This document shows, in pieces, positions 25,501 through 40,500 of a DNA stretch of 64,000 nucleotides. This stretch comes from Tragulus kanchil. Taxonomy: Eukaryota; Chordata; Mammalia; Artiodactyla; Tragulidae. The position numbers and the translations under genes are program-made. Location: NCBI GenBank assembly GCA_022376925.1, contig JAIOJX010000025.1:137413301-137477300 (forward strand), in the 5' to 3' direction. Under the pieces are notes generated by a model. It saw only the letters and a program-made list of their open reading frames with translations. It ran no database searches and was not told where the DNA came from. Numbering within the stretch: position 1 is the first letter of the stretch; the number at the start of each line of letters is the position of its first letter.

Positions 25501-28500
25501 AGTTATTGGCAGCTCCTATTTACTACTGAGACTTAGCCACATTTGGGGATTCACCACTTAAATCTAAATAGGCTCATTTACTTATTTCCAGGAATATTCA
25601 GCACAGGATACAGTAAAAGCGCAGAAAGAATTTTACTTCACTGGAAATCTGTCTTAAATTAGTCTCCTACAATGTTTGTAAATGTGAGAAGTGACCCATC
25701 ATAGCTTTTTTACTGTCTTCAAAAATGTGTATTGAGAATACTATTATTTTTCAAAGTATATAACTCTGACTTCTAAGCTGACAATGACCAGATCAAATCA
25801 TACATCATTCAACAGGGATGAGAAAGTATTACAAATGTAGTATCCTCATGCCTTATTTTTTAATATTTGATATTTTATATTTATATCATATAAATCTATT
25901 TTATCCTAACTAAAGTTATTTATACCTTTAGGTAAATATTATACTGTCACCACTTAAAGAATGTCTATAAAATACAAATAAGAAAATAAAAATAAACACA
26001 GAAAGCAGAACAATGGGAAATAAAATCACAGAACTAAGAGGCACTGTGTTTGGCTTTATCACTGTTGAGGTATTTTCTTTCAGAAAATTTTACATTATTT
26101 CTAGCATAACTTAGTATTTTTCACGTGTCTGAGGCACTGAATGACTGCAGTCATAAATTACAAATTGCAAAGTTATAATCAAAAGTGTCACTTTTGTAAT
26201 ACTTATCTTTTGTCTTATTGTTTTTATATTTATGCTTTCTTTGGGACTCAGCCCAAGTAACAATTCTCCCAGAAAGTTCTCTTTCACTTCCTCAGTTTAC
26301 AAGAGTCCATCTAATGTGCTCCTGTATCAGGCCTTCAGACCTTGAACACGGACTATGTAACATTATATCGCAGTCACCTATTATTCCCTCTAGATGTAAG
26401 AAAGTCTCTTAGTATAGGTATATTCATACTGCCAGTACCTGCAATATTTGATAATACAAGAAGCTTGTCCTATATATAAACAAATGAATGAATATATAAA
26501 TAAAATCATTCAGTTCTCTCAATATCCATGGGAAGAACAAACTGAACAATTACATTCAACTTTAGTATCTGTGAAAATGAAAGTCTTAGTTGCTCAGTTG
26601 TGTCCGTTGCTCAGTTGTGTCCGATTCTTTGCAACCCCAGGGACTGTAGCCTTCCAGGCTCCTCTGCCCCTGGAATTCTCCAGGCAAGAATACTGCTGTG
26701 GGTAGCCATTCCCTTCTCCAGGGGATCTTCCTGACCCAGGGGTCGAACCCAGGTCTCCTGTACTACAGGCAGATTTTTTACCATTTGAGTCCTCCACAGT
26801 TTCTCAATATGGATTAATCAAGATTGTTTTCTGTTGTGCAAAACTGGCATGCATCCTAAAAGACAACTAAAGGACCAGTCATACCCCAACATCACTGACA
26901 ACCAAAAAGCCCCCAGATATTCTAAATGTCCATGGGTGAGATTTACTGCATCTGTAAGTATGTATTTTTTCAAATCACTAGTAGCTTAAAGACAATCTAT
27001 AATTCTAAAATACTTAACTGAAACAAACAAACAAAAATACCTGGGACATGCCTTGCGGAACTGGCAAATTTGCAGCTTGAGTCATCACTGGCTGTGTTAA
27101 TGACTGACCAACAGACTGGGCATTTATGGACTAGAAGCAAAATAAAAAACAGCACTGGGTGACACTCATTTTCATACATGAGTACTCCTACCATACATAT
27201 CACCATGGTATCTTTATAGCTGGATTACAATGAGCCTCATCTAATTACAACTGAATTACAATTAGATGAGCACAGGCCTGTCTCCCCCTATGACTGGAAG
27301 TGCTTATTCCCTATTTATCTTTTACGGAATCTGCCATATTATTTTGCACAAGCTCTCAATAAAGTTGCCTGGACTTTACTGAAAGTCAATAGTATTTGAA
27401 AAAGGCTCAGTTATCAGTTTTCCTTAAAAACAGGCCTTCAGACCTTGAACACGGACTATATAACATTATATCGCAGTCACCTATTATTCCCTCTAGATGT
27501 AAGAAAGTCTCTTAGTATAGGTATATTCATACTGCCAGTACCTGCAATATTTGATAATACAAGAAGCTTGTCCTATATATAAACAAATGAATGAATATAT
27601 AAATAAAATCATTCAGTTCTCTCAATATCCATGGGAAGAACAAACTGAACAATTACATTCAACTTTAGTATCTGTGAAAATGAAAGTCTTAGTTGCTCAG
27701 TTGTGTCCGTTGCTCAGTTGTGTCCGATTCTTTGCAACCCCAGGGACTGTAGCCTTCCAGGCTCCTCTGCCCCTGGAATTCTCCAGGCAAGAATACTGCT
27801 GTGGGTAGCCATTCCCTTCTCCAGGGGATCTTCCTGACCCAGGGATCGAACCCAGGTCTCCTGTACTACAGGCAGATTTTTTACCATTTGAGTCCTCCAC
27901 AGTTTCTCAATATGGATTAATCAAGATTGTTTTCTGTTGTGCAAAACTGGCATGCATCCTAAAAGACAACTAAAGGACCAGTCATACCCCAACATCACTG
28001 ACAACCAAAAAGCCCCCAGATATTCTAAATGTCCATGGGTGAGATTTACTGCATCTGTAAGTATGTATTTTTTCAAATCACTAGTAGCTTAAAGACAATC
28101 TATAATTCTAAAATACTTAACTGAAACAAACAAACAAAAATACCTGGGACATGCCTTGCGGAACTGGCAAATTTGCAGCTTGAGTCATCACTGGCTGTGT
28201 TAATGACTGACCAACAGACTGGGCATTTATGGACTAGAAGCAAAATAAAAAACAGCACTGGGTGACACTCATTTTCATACATGAGTACTCCTACCATACA
28301 TATCACCATGGTATCTTTATAGCTGGATTACAATGAGCCTCATCTAATTACAACTGAATTACAATTAGATGAGCACAGGCCTGTCTCCCCCTATGACTGG
28401 AAGTGCTTATTCCCTATTTATCTTTTACGGAATCTGCCATATTATTTTGCACAAGCTCTCAATAAAGTTGCCTGGACTTTACTGAAAGTCAATAGTATTT

Positions 28501-31500
28501 GAAAAAGGCTCAGTTATCAGTTTTCCTTAAAAATATATAACATTTTATCTGAAAAATAATCAAAAGGACTGGTATGCTTGACAACTATTTCACAAAAAAA
28601 TGAAGATCTTTTCTCTTTTCAAATATATGCGACTGTACTAGCTCTTTCCATATAAAAGAATTCTTATTTAAATAAAAACCTTAAAAAGTGAAGACCTTGA
28701 GTGTTATATATCAACAACTATTTTAAATTTCATAGCAAGGGATAATGAATAAATGAACTGATGAAGATTCAGAAGGTCCCGCCCCCAACCCCTCTTAATA
28801 AATCTTTATTCAGAAGAATGTTATCTGAAGAGTTTACCTGACTACTGAATGACGACCTCCTTTGTGCCGTCTTTTCATGAGCTGGTAGATGCTGTCTGGG
28901 AGGAGTGCTAGTATCCGGTGGGATCTTTGTTGGTGTAGCTAAGGTTGGTCAACAAAAACGGAATAGTATTAGTACCTTATGAAGTACGATTTTCAAAGAT
29001 CAATCTCAAAATGCACTTCAGTGAATAAACGTGATTTTTATTTTTCTAAACTAATAAAAGTGAAATTTATACCAATAAGATGAATAATTTTAATTACTTC
29101 TTTTTTTAATTTGCTACAGAGTTTTGTTGTTTACTGCCACACATCCACCAGAATCAGCCACAGGTACGCATGTTTCCTCCCTTTTGAACTTCCCTCCCAC
29201 CTCTCTCCCCATTACACCCCTCAAGGTTGTTACGGAGCCCCAGTTTGAGTTCTCTTAGTCTTATAGCAGATTCCCACTGGCTGTCTATTTTACATATGGT
29301 AATGTAACTTTCCATGTTACTCTTTCCATACATCTTATTATAAGTATAAAGAAATTATTTGATACAGGAAAACTTCAAATATAAAATGGTTCCTACCCTT
29401 ACAACTCAACAGTAGAAAAACTGAGCTGACTTAATTAAAAATGAGACATTATTGATGGGCATAAAGTTTCAGATAAGCACGATAATAAGCTCTAGAGAGC
29501 TGCAGTACAGGACCAAACCTCCAGTCTACAATAAAGTATTGTACACTTAAAAATGTCAAAGGGTAGATTTCATTTTAAATATTACCACAGTAAAATCTTT
29601 TTCTTTAAGAGAAATAAGCATAATAAAGGAAATTTTTCCCTTAAGATCCTAGAAATTTTACGTTTAACCTCTTTGCTCTTCTACCCACAATGTCAAGTAG
29701 TTCAAACAACCCTGTGTCATTACATATAGTTTTAATACTCTGAGAATAAAAGTGCTAGGTTCTTTTCAAAAATTTGACAAGTATTTTAATTTAACAACAG
29801 TTATGCAAGTCTTCATATACAAAATGCAGAGAACACTTTCAAAAAGCAAACTTAAAGAACACTTACAGGTTATACCAACAAAAAAGGAATTACTGTAATA
29901 GTTTTGCTTTCTTCCTGAGGGATGATTAAAATACCAATACCAAGTTTACTGCCTACATATTTTATAAGCTTCTTATAAATTAATTCTTTGCTAAATGTGA
30001 GTAATGTACCTCTTGAAAAGGTTAGTGTCACCACTGAAAAGGTTAGTGTATTTCAGAAACGTATGTACTTATCATATGAAAGTGACAGTTGATGACAAAA
30101 ACTGGTAATGGTAATATAAACAATTTAGAAGGATGCTCTTGGGGCTTCCCCTGGTGGTCCAGTGGGTAAGGACACCGCCTTGCAGTGCAAGAGGCGCCGG
30201 TTCGATCCCTGGCCTGGGAAGATCCCACATGCCAAGGAGCAGCTGGACAGATGTGTCCAATTACCAAGTCGGAGCTCTGGTGCATGTGCGCCCAGAGCGG
30301 GCGCTCTGCGACGACAGAGGCCACCACGATGGGAGGCCCACAGGAGCCAAAGAACAAAGACGGATGAAAATAAGAGAAATGAAAGACCAAGTGAACTGGT
30401 TGAGCCCCAGTTTGAGTTCTCTTAGTCTTATAGCAGATTCCCACTGGCTGTCTATTTTACATATGGTAATGTAACTTTCCATGTTACTCTTTCCATACAT
30501 CTTATTATAAGTATAAAGAAATTATTTGATACAGGAAAACTTCAAATATAAAATGGTTCCTACCCTTACAACTCAACAGTAGAAAAACTGAGCTGACTTA
30601 ATTAAAAATGAGACATTATTGATGGGCATAAAGTTTCAGATAAGCACGATAATAAGCTCTAGAGAGCTGCAGTACAGGACCAAACCTCCAGTCTACAATA
30701 AAGTATTGTACACTTAAAAATGTCAAAGGGTAGATTTCATTTTAAATATTACCACAGTAAAATCTTTTTCTTTAAGAGAAATAAGCATAATAAAGGAAAT
30801 TTTTCCCTTAAGATCCTAGAAATTTTACGTTTAACCTCTTTGCTCTTCTACCCACAATGTCAAGTAGTTCAAACAACCCTGTGTCATTACATATAGTTTT
30901 AATACTCTGAGAATAAAAGTGCTAGGTTCTTTTCAAAAATTTGACAAGTATTTTAATTTAACAACAGTTATGCAAGTCTTCATATACAAAATGCAGAGAA
31001 CACTTTCAAAAAGCAAACTTAAAGAACACTTACAGGTTATACCAACAAAAAAGGAATTACTGTAATAGTTTTGCTTTCTTCCTGAGGGATGATTAAAATA
31101 CCAATACCAAGTTTACTGCCTACATATTTTATAAGCTTCTTATAAATTAATTCTTTGCTAAATGTGAGTAATGTACCTCTTGAAAAGGTTAGTGTCACCA
31201 CTGAAAAGGTTAGTGTATTTCAGAAACGTATGTACTTATCATATGAAAGTGACAGTTGATGACAAAAACTGGTAATGGTAATATAAACAATTTAGAAGGA
31301 TGCTCTTGGGGCTTCCCCTGGTGGTCCAGTGGGTAAGGACACCGCCTTGCAGTGCAAGAGGCGCCGGTTCGATCCCTGGCCTGGGAAGATCCCACATGCC
31401 AAGGAGCAGCTGGACAGATGTGTCCAATTACCAAGTCGGAGCTCTGGTGCATGTGCGCCCAGAGCGGGCGCTCTGCGACGACAGAGGCCACCACGATGGG

Positions 31501-34500
31501 AGGCCCACAGGAGCCAAAGAACAAAGACGGATGAAAATAAGAGAAATGAAAGACCAATGGAAGCGGCCTGCCCATCCCCTTCCCTCCCCAACCCACTCCC
31601 CAAAAAGATAAATAAATTTAAAAAAAAAAAAAAAAGAAGGATGCTCTTTAAATCTGCTTTCAAGCTGGGGTACTCACAAGAAGGGTCTGAGACTGCTGTG
31701 TGAGATGATTTTCTTGAACTCCTGGAGGAAGCAGAAGGAGTCGGGCTGTGATCAAACCTTTCCAATGCTTCCTTGAGACTGACTGTATTTATACGATTAT
31801 CAGACCCAGAATCTTGGCTCTAAGGAGATAAGAGTAAAGTAAATGTCCTCTGTGGTTCAGTTTAGAGATCCCGAATCAGTATACCTCTTGCGAATTTCTC
31901 ATCCCCCAGAATCAGCATACTGATTGCTAATTCCTCCTCCCCAAAATCAGCTTTAACCCATAACAAAGGCAAGTGTACCTGTATAATAACTAGGTAAAGA
32001 AATGGAAATTTATTTTTTTATAGCCAGAAAGTTCTGGTTTCCTTCTCTAACAGATATAAAAGAATGAAACTGGACTATTACCTTATACCATATATAGAAG
32101 TTAACTCAAAATGGATCAAAGATCTAAACACAAGAACTAAAACTATAAATTTTATAGGGAAAAAAAGAGGGGGGAGGGCTTCCCTGGTGGTCCAGTGGGA
32201 AGAGTCCACCTTGTAAGTGCAAGGGGTACCGGTTCGATCCCTGGCCCAGGAAGATCGCACGTGCCGCAGAGCGGCTGGACCACTGTGTCCAATGACAAGC
32301 CAGCGCTCTGGAGTGCATGCGCCCAGAACTGGTCCTCTGCAACGAGAGAGGCCACTGTGATGGGAGGCTCACACAGGCCGAAGAATAAAGATGGATGAAA
32401 ACTAAAAAAAAATAAAAGAGGCCAAAATTTTACAAATGGGCGGGGGGAAGCTTTCTAACACTGCACGCACAATGATTTCTTAGGACACTCAAAGCACAAG
32501 CAACCAAAGTGCAACACAGGACACCATAAACAAAGTGGAAAGGCACCAAGGCATGGGAGGAAACACCTGTAAGTCACTTATTTGCTAAGGAATTAATACC
32601 CAGAATATAGAAAGAGCTCCTACCACTCACAGTCAAAATAAAAAAAACCAACCAAAAAGAACCTATAAAAACTTCAATTAAAACATAGCAGAAGTCTTAC
32701 ATAGACATTTCTCCAAAGAAGATATATAAAAGGCCAATAAACACATGAAAAGGTGCTTAATATCACTAATCATTAGGGAAATGCAATTCAAAACCAAGAA
32801 ATACCGCTTCATATCTATGGCAAGATGGTTGTTATTTAAAAAAAAAGAAAGAAAAGAACCAGTACTGGTGAGGATATAAAGCAATCAGAACCCCTGTGCA
32901 GTGCCAATGGAGGAGGCGTGCTCAGCCGCCCAGTCGCATCTGACTCTGTGCCCCTACAGACTGTAGCCACCAAGCTTCTCTGTCCATGGGACTCTGCAGG
33001 CAAGAATACTGGAGTGGGGTGCCATTTCCTCCTCCAGGGATCTTTCTGAGTCAGGATCGTCAATTTTTTAGGAGGGGCCCCTGTCACCTAGGAGCCGATG
33101 CTAGCCCAAAGGCAAGTGTACCTGTTAAAAAATAAACTAGGTAAAGAAATGGAAATTTATTTTTATAGCCAGAAAGTTCTGGTTTCCTTCTCTAACAGAT
33201 ATAAAAGAATGAAACTGGACTATTACCTTATACCATATATAGAAGTTAACTCAAAATGGATCAAAGATCTAAACACAAGAACTAAAACTATAAATTTTAT
33301 AGGGAAAAAAAGAGGGGGGAGGGCTTCCCTGGTGGTCCAGTGGGAAGAGTCCACCTTGTAAGTGCAAGGGGTACCGGTTCGATCCCTGGCCCAGGAAGAT
33401 CGCACGTGCCGCAGAGCGGCTGGACCACTGTGTCCAATGACAAGCCAGCGCTCTGGAGTGCATGCGCCCAGAACTGGTCCTCTGCAACGAGAGAGGCCAC
33501 TGTGATGGGAGGCTCACACAGGCCGAAGAATAAAGATGGATGAAAACTAAAAAAAAATAAAAGAGGCCAAAATTTTACAAATGGGCGGGGGGAAGCTTTC
33601 TAACACTGCACGCACAATGATTTCTTAGGACACTCAAAGCACAAGCAACCAAAGTGCAACACAGGACACCATAAACAAAGTGGAAAGGCACCAAGGCATG
33701 GGAGGAAACACCTGTAAGTCACTTATTTGCTAAGGAATTAATACCCAGAATATAGAAAGAGCTCCTACCACTCACAGTCAAAATAAAAAAAACCAACCAA
33801 AAAGAACCTATAAAAACTTCAATTAAAACATAGCAGAAGTCTTACATAGACATTTCTCCAAAGAAGATATATAAAAGGCCAATAAACACATGAAAAGGTG
33901 CTTAATATCACTAATCATTAGGGAAATGCAATTCAAAACCAAGAAATACCGCTTCATATCTATGGCAAGATGGTTGTTATTTAAAAAAAAAGAAAAGAAA
34001 GAAAAGAACCAGTACTGGTGAGGATATAAAGCAATCAGAACCCCTGTGCAGTGCCAATGGAGGAGGCGTGCTCAGCCGCCCAGTCGCATCTGACTCTGTG
34101 CCCCTACAGACTGTAGCCCACCAAGCTTCTCTGTCCATGGGACTCTGCAGGCAAGAATACTGGAGTGGGGTGCCATTTCCTCCTCCAGGGGATCTTTCTG
34201 AGTCAGGGATCGAATTCACATCTCCTGTGTCTTCTGCACTGGCAGGTGGATTCTTTGCCACTGAGTCACCTAGGAAGCCTGATAAGAATGTATAAAACAA
34301 TACAGCTACTATGGAAAACAGTATAATAGCTCCTCAAAGAATTAAATACAGAATTACTATATGATCCAGCAATTTCAATTCTGGGTATATACTCAAAAGA
34401 ATTCAAAGCTCAAGGACTTTTTTGTACAGCCATGTTCCTAGCAGCATTAATCAACAACAGACGGATGTCAAAAGACGGATGCAACTCAAGTGTCCATCGA

Positions 34501-37500
34501 TGGATGAAGGAATAAACAAAATGCGGATACATACATAAAATACATAAAATGGGACATTGTTCCTCTTTCCAAAGGAAATCAGAACAAATGTTACAATACA
34601 GACGAATCCTGAGGACATTATGCCGAGGGAAATAAGTCAATCACATACAAACAGTGCATGATTCCTTACATCAGAGGTATCTATGGGAAAGGCTGCCAGG
34701 GCTGGAGAGAGAGGGGATGGGGAGCTGCTGTTCGAAGGGTTAACATCACTGAACCATACACTTAAAATTGGTTGTGATGGTAAATTTTGTTACATATATT
34801 TCACCACATCTGGGGAAAAAAAAAGCAACCAACAGACACTTCAGTTTATAGACAAGCCACCGTTAACTATCTTTGGAACTCATCATTTGACTACTCAAAA
34901 TCTTCTCCACACCACCCCTGACCTTTCTCTACAATCAGTATCTATATGGATGATTCAGGCAACATCCTGCCCTGGCCTCTCAGTGTTCCAGGAACTCATC
35001 TCCTCTAGTTCAATCTCTTACTCCTTTTCATTTCCAGGTTACTGTAATGCCTCAAAAAGCACAAATTAAAATCCAACTCTAAGCCACACTTCCCTATCCT
35101 AGCTTTCCAGTTCACTGGTTCCTTTGGAGACAATTACAGTCAACCTAAAATGAGCACCAACCTAAAAAGGATACGTAACACTAAACAGAAACATTGTTTT
35201 CTAGTGAACTCAAGTTCCTCTTCAGTTATTCCCTATCTTTATAAAAGCTCTTAAGCCGCATTCTCCCTCTCTGCACAGACAGAAAGTATTCTTACATAGA
35301 TCAGAATACTTGCCACCACCAAATATGTGACTCCACCTATTAAAGTCAGCTAACTCCTGTTCGCTCAGTCGTGCTGGACTCTCTGCCACCCCCGCAGCCT
35401 GCAGCACACCAGGTTTCCCTGTCCTTCACCATCTCCCTCGTCAGACATCAGATGTATGAACACACCCAGCCTCTCTTTGCTCATTACAGCGGAGCGAAGT
35501 GTCAAAGACAGGGTCCATCAAAGACCCTCCCTCCTAAGTGAAACAACGAATTAAGGAATACCCTGTTCTCCCCTATTTCAGAGAAGCTACATAGAAGGTG
35601 GGCATGTATATATACACAGATAAACATGATTTCAAAGTTATTAATATCGCAAAAGGAAAAAAAGGGTGATGTGACACAATGCCCCTGCCCTGCACACAAA
35701 TTGCTCTTCACATCCTGTTTTGTCTCCACCTCCCACTGTCTCTCAGCTCCTGAAATCCTTCTGTCTGCCTTCTGTATCCCTCATCAGTAAATCTATATTC
35801 TCAGCCTCATCTATGAATACTCCTTCACTGGCCTCCTCTAACTAAAACCCAGGCCTCCCAAGATACCACTGTCCTGGTAGGTCTCTGAAGCAATGGGTGT
35901 TTCCTTTCTCTCAACCTTTAGGCCTCTGCTGTGGAGGTGGGAACGAAGTCACCCAAAGCCCCAGGTATGAACCCCACACTACCACACTAAGCAACGCACT
36001 CTCTCCCTTTGCTGCAGTCATCTATGCACCTCGTGCTTGCTCCTCACCAGTAGCTGAATTCTGTTTCTCTGCTCCTGGCTCACTACTGGCCTCACTGATT
36101 CTTTTTGTTTTTAAATTGGGGCATTGTTGATTTACAATATTGTTAATTTCTCCTGTACAACAAAGTGACTGGCCCCTCGGATAGAGTCCCGCTGATCTAA
36201 GCCACACTTCCCTATCCTAGCTTTCCAGTTCACTGGTTCCTTTGGAGACAATTACAGTCAACCTAAAATGAGCACCAACCTAAAAAGGATACGTAACACT
36301 AAACAGAAACATTGTTTTCTAGTGAACTCAAGTTCCTCTTCAGTTATTCCCTATCTTTATAAAAGCTCTTAAGCCGCATTCTCCTCTCTGCACAGACAGA
36401 AAGTATTCTTACATAGATCAGAATACTTGCCACCACCAAATATGTGACTCCACCTATTAAAGTCAGCTAACTCCTGTTCGCTCAGTCGTGCTGGACTCTC
36501 TGCCACCCCCGCAGCCTGCAGCACACCAGGTTTCCCTGTCCTTCACCATCTCCCTCGTCAGACATCAGATGTATGAACACACCCAGCCTCTCTTTGCTCA
36601 TTACAGCGGAGCGAAGTGTCAAAGACAGGGTCCATCAAAGACCCTCCCTCCTAAGTGAAACAACGAATTAAGGAATACCCTGTTCTCCCCTATTTCAGAG
36701 AAGCTACATAGAAGGTGGGCATGTATATATACACAGATAAACATGATTTCAAAGTTATTAATATCGCAAAAGGAAAAAAAGGGTGATGTGACACAATGCC
36801 CCTGCCCTGCACACAAATTGCTCTTCACATCCTGTTTTGTCTCCACCTCCCACTGTCTCTCAGCTCCTGAAATCCTTCTGTCTGCCTTCTGTATCCCTCA
36901 TCAGTAAATCTATATTCTCAGCCTCATCTATGAATACTCCTTCACTGGCCTCCTCTAACTAAAACCCAGGCCTCCCAAGATACCACTGTCCTGGTAGGTC
37001 TCTGAAGCAATGGGTGTTTCCTTTCTCTCAACCTTTAGGCCTCTGCTGTGGAGGTGGGAACGAAGTCACCCAAAGCCCCAGGTATGAACCCCACACTACC
37101 ACACTAAGCAACGCACTCTCTCCCTTTGCTGCAGTCATCTATGCACCTCGTGCTTGCTCCTCACCAGTAGCTGAATTCTGTTTCTCTGCTCCTGGCTCAC
37201 TACTGGCCTCACTGATTCTTTTTGTTTTTAAATTGGGGCATTGTTGATTTACAATATTGTTAATTTCTCCTGTACAACAAAGTGACTGTTATACATATAT
37301 CTACCCTTTTTCAGATTCTTTTCCCATACAGGTTATTACAGAGTCTTGGATAGAGTCCCCTGTGCTATATAGTAGGTCCTTGTGGTTTATCTATTTTATA
37401 TATAATACTGTGCATACATGTTAATCTCAACCTCCTAATTTATCCCTCCCACCCACCTTTCCGCTTTGGTAACCACAAGTCTGTTCTCTGTTAGTGTTTC

Positions 37501-40500
37501 TGCTTTGTAAATGAGTTGATCTGTATCATTTTTTAGACTGCACATACAAGCAATATCATGCATTTGTCTTTCTCTTCTGTCACTTAGTATGATAATATCT
37601 AGGTCCATCCATGCTGTTGGTATTATGTCATTCTTTTTATGGCTAAATGATGTTCCACTGTATATAGGTACCACATCTTCTTCATTCATTCATCTGTTGA
37701 TGGACACTCAGGGTGCTACCAGATCTTGGCTATTGTAAACAGTGCTGCAATGAACACAGGGGTGCATGTGTCTTTTCCAAGTATGATTTCTGCAGATGTA
37801 TGACCAGGAATGGGACTGCTGGATCACTGCTCTGTTTTTAGTTTGTTGATGAACCACCATAGTGGCTGTACCAATTTACATTCCCACCAAAAGTGCAGGA
37901 GGGTTCCCTTTTCTCCATACCCTCTTCATGTTTTATTGTTTTACACTTTTTGATGATGGTCATTCTGACCACCGTGAGGTGATACCCTCACTGTAGTTTT
38001 TATTTGCATTTCTCTAATGACGAGCAATGTTGAGCACCTTCTAATGTTCCTACTGGCCATCCGTATGTCTTCTTTAGAGAAGTATCTATCTAGATCTTCC
38101 CATTTTTTGGTTGAGTTATTTGTTTTTTGGTAACAAGCTACCTGAGTTATCTGCATATTTGGGGCATTAATCCCTTGTTGGCTACTTTGTTTGCAAATAT
38201 CTTCTCCATTAGTGGGTTGCCTTTTCATTCTGTTTATGGCTTCCTTTGCTGTACAAAAGTTTTTTTTTAGTTTATTTTTTTATTATTTTTTATTTTGGGG
38301 AGGCAGAGGGGTTGGAGAGGGAGGGGGTCGGGCGGGCCACTTCTATTGGTCTTTCATTTATCTGTTTTCATCCATCTTTGTTCCTTGGCCCGTGTGGGCC
38401 TCTCATCGCAGTGGCGTCTGTCACTGCAGAGCACTGGCTCTGGGCACACGCGCTCCAGAGCTCTGGCTCGGTAATTGGACACATCGGTCCAGCCGCTCCG
38501 CGGCACGTGGGATCTTCCCAGGCCAGGGCTCGAACCAGCGCCCCTTGCACTGCAAGGCGGTGTCCTTACCCACTGGACCACCAGGGAAGCCCTGTACAAA
38601 GGTTTTAAGTTTAACTAGGTCCCATTTATTTTTGTTTCTTTTTCATAAAACTGTAACAACTTTGTATGGGGACTAGACATACATTCATCTTATATGTGTA
38701 TTTAAATGTTGAATCACTATGTTGTACACTTGCCACTAGTGATTTTGTGCATCTTCCATACTTCAGTTAAAAGAAGTGCTTTCCGTGGCTCTAGATACTG
38801 AGAACGTAGCAGCAAATACAAAGACAAATTTTCTGCTCTTGCGGGTCTCATGTGAAAGAGTTTTTCCAAAATGGCTATGACTACCAACAGGCAGAAGATC
38901 CAGTGAAAGAAATTTTCTCAGGAAAGCGCTTATAGCTTTACTAACCTGAGTCCTTAGGCTGTGGCATATTTTACAACTGAAAAGTTTATACCTCGTAATC
39001 TCCTTCACCTGCTTTGCCCCATCCCACACCCCCTGCCTCACTCTGGCAATCACCCATCTGCTCTCTGTATCTATGAGTCTGTTCTGCTTGTTCATTTGTT
39101 TTTTAAATTCTACACGTAAGTGAGATAATGTCTTACTCTGACTTATCTCACTTAGTACAATGCTCTCAAGATCCATCCATCTGTGTTACAAATAGTAAGA
39201 TTTCATTTTATATGGGTGAATAATATTCCACTGTGTGTATGTACCACATCTTTTCTTAGGTTGTTTCTATATCTTGGTTTTTTTTAACAAGCTACCTGGT
39301 ACGATATTCATATCCCTTGTTGGCTACTTTGTTTGCAAATATCTTCTCCATTAGTGGGTTGCCTTTTCATTCTGTTTATGGCTTCCTTTGCTGTACAAAA
39401 GTTTTTTTTTAGTTTATTTTTTTATTATTTTTTATTTTGGGGAGGCAGAGGGGTTGGAGAGGGAGGGGTCGGGCCACTTCTATTGGTCTTTCATTTATCT
39501 GTTTTCATCCATCTTTGTTCCTTGGCCCGTGTGGGCCTCTCATCGCAGTGGCGTCTGTCACTGCAGAGCACTGGCTCTGGGCACACGCGCTCCAGAGCTC
39601 TGGCTCGGTAATTGGACACATCGGTCCAGCCGCTCCGCGGCACGTGGGATCTTCCCAGGCCAGGGCTCGAACCAGCGCCCCTTGCACTGCAAGGCGGTGT
39701 CCTTACCCACTGGACCACCAGGGAAGCCCTGTACAAAGGTTTTAAGTTTAACTAGGTCCCATTTATTTTTGTTTCTTTTTCATAAAACTGTAACAACTTT
39801 GTATGGGGACTAGACATACATTCATCTTATATGTGTATTTAAATGTTGAATCACTATGTTGTACACTTGCCACTAGTGATTTTGTGCATCTTCCATACTT
39901 CAGTTAAAAGAAGTGCTTTCCGTGGCTCTAGATACTGAGAACGAGCAGCAAATACAAAGACAAATTTTCTGCTCTTGCGGGTCTCATGTGAAAGAGTTTT
40001 TCCAAAATGGCTATGACTACCAACAGGCAGAAGATCCAGTGAAAGAAATTTTCTCAGGAAAGCGCTTATAGCTTTACTAACCTGAGTCCTTAGGCTGTGG
40101 CATATTTTACAACTGAAAAGTTTATACCTCGTAATCTCCTTCACCTGCTTTGCCCCATCCCACACCCCCTGCCTCACTCTGGCAATCACCCATCTGCTCT
40201 CTGTATCTATGAGTCTGTTCTGCTTGTTCATTTGTTTTTTAAATTCTACACGTAAGTGAGATAATGTCTTACTCTGACTTATCTCACTTAGTACAATGCT
40301 CTCAAGATCCATCCATCTGTGTTACAAATAGTAAGATTTCATTTTTATATGGGTGAATAATATTCCACTGTGTGTATGTACCACATCTTTTCTTAGGTTG
40401 TTTCTATATCTTGGTTATTATAAATAATCCTGAAATGAACCTAGGGGTGCATAAATATTTTCAACTTTTTTGTTTTCTCCAGGTAAATACAAAGAAGTGA

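Larger units (their letters stand above)
26328..28533. repeat. tandem duplication 6, including one CLOCK exon (probable assembly artefact)
   Basis: 26328-27433 repeats as 27431-28533 with a flush junction. It carries the CLOCK 484-513 exon and a Bov-tA SINE. Two transitions separate the copies (26357/27460 and 26742/27845). Confidence 0.92.
29235..31557. repeat. tandem duplication 7 (probable assembly artefact)
   Basis: 29235-30390 repeats as 30402-31557, offset 1167 bp. The first copy cuts off inside a CHR-type SINE; only the second continues through the SINE tail, A-run and target-site repeat. Confidence 0.92.
31965..34214. repeat. tandem duplication 8 (probable assembly artefact)
   Basis: 31965-33060 repeats as 33108-34214. 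It includes L1, CHR-type SINE and Bov-tA sequence. The bridge 33061-33107 is a garbled version of the Bov-tA end that is intact at about 34215-34283. Confidence 0.9.
32050..34830 (+). mobile_element. L1 LINE 3' part with two nested SINEs
   Basis: Sense L1: aactcaaaatggatcaaaga, aaaggccaataaacacatga, gggaaatgcaattcaaaacc, tatgatccagcaatttcaat, and a 3' UTR ending near 34820 in an A-run. It holds a CHR-type SINE and a Bov-tA SINE. About 1.14 kb of its length is tandem duplication 8. No intact frame. Confidence 0.85.
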
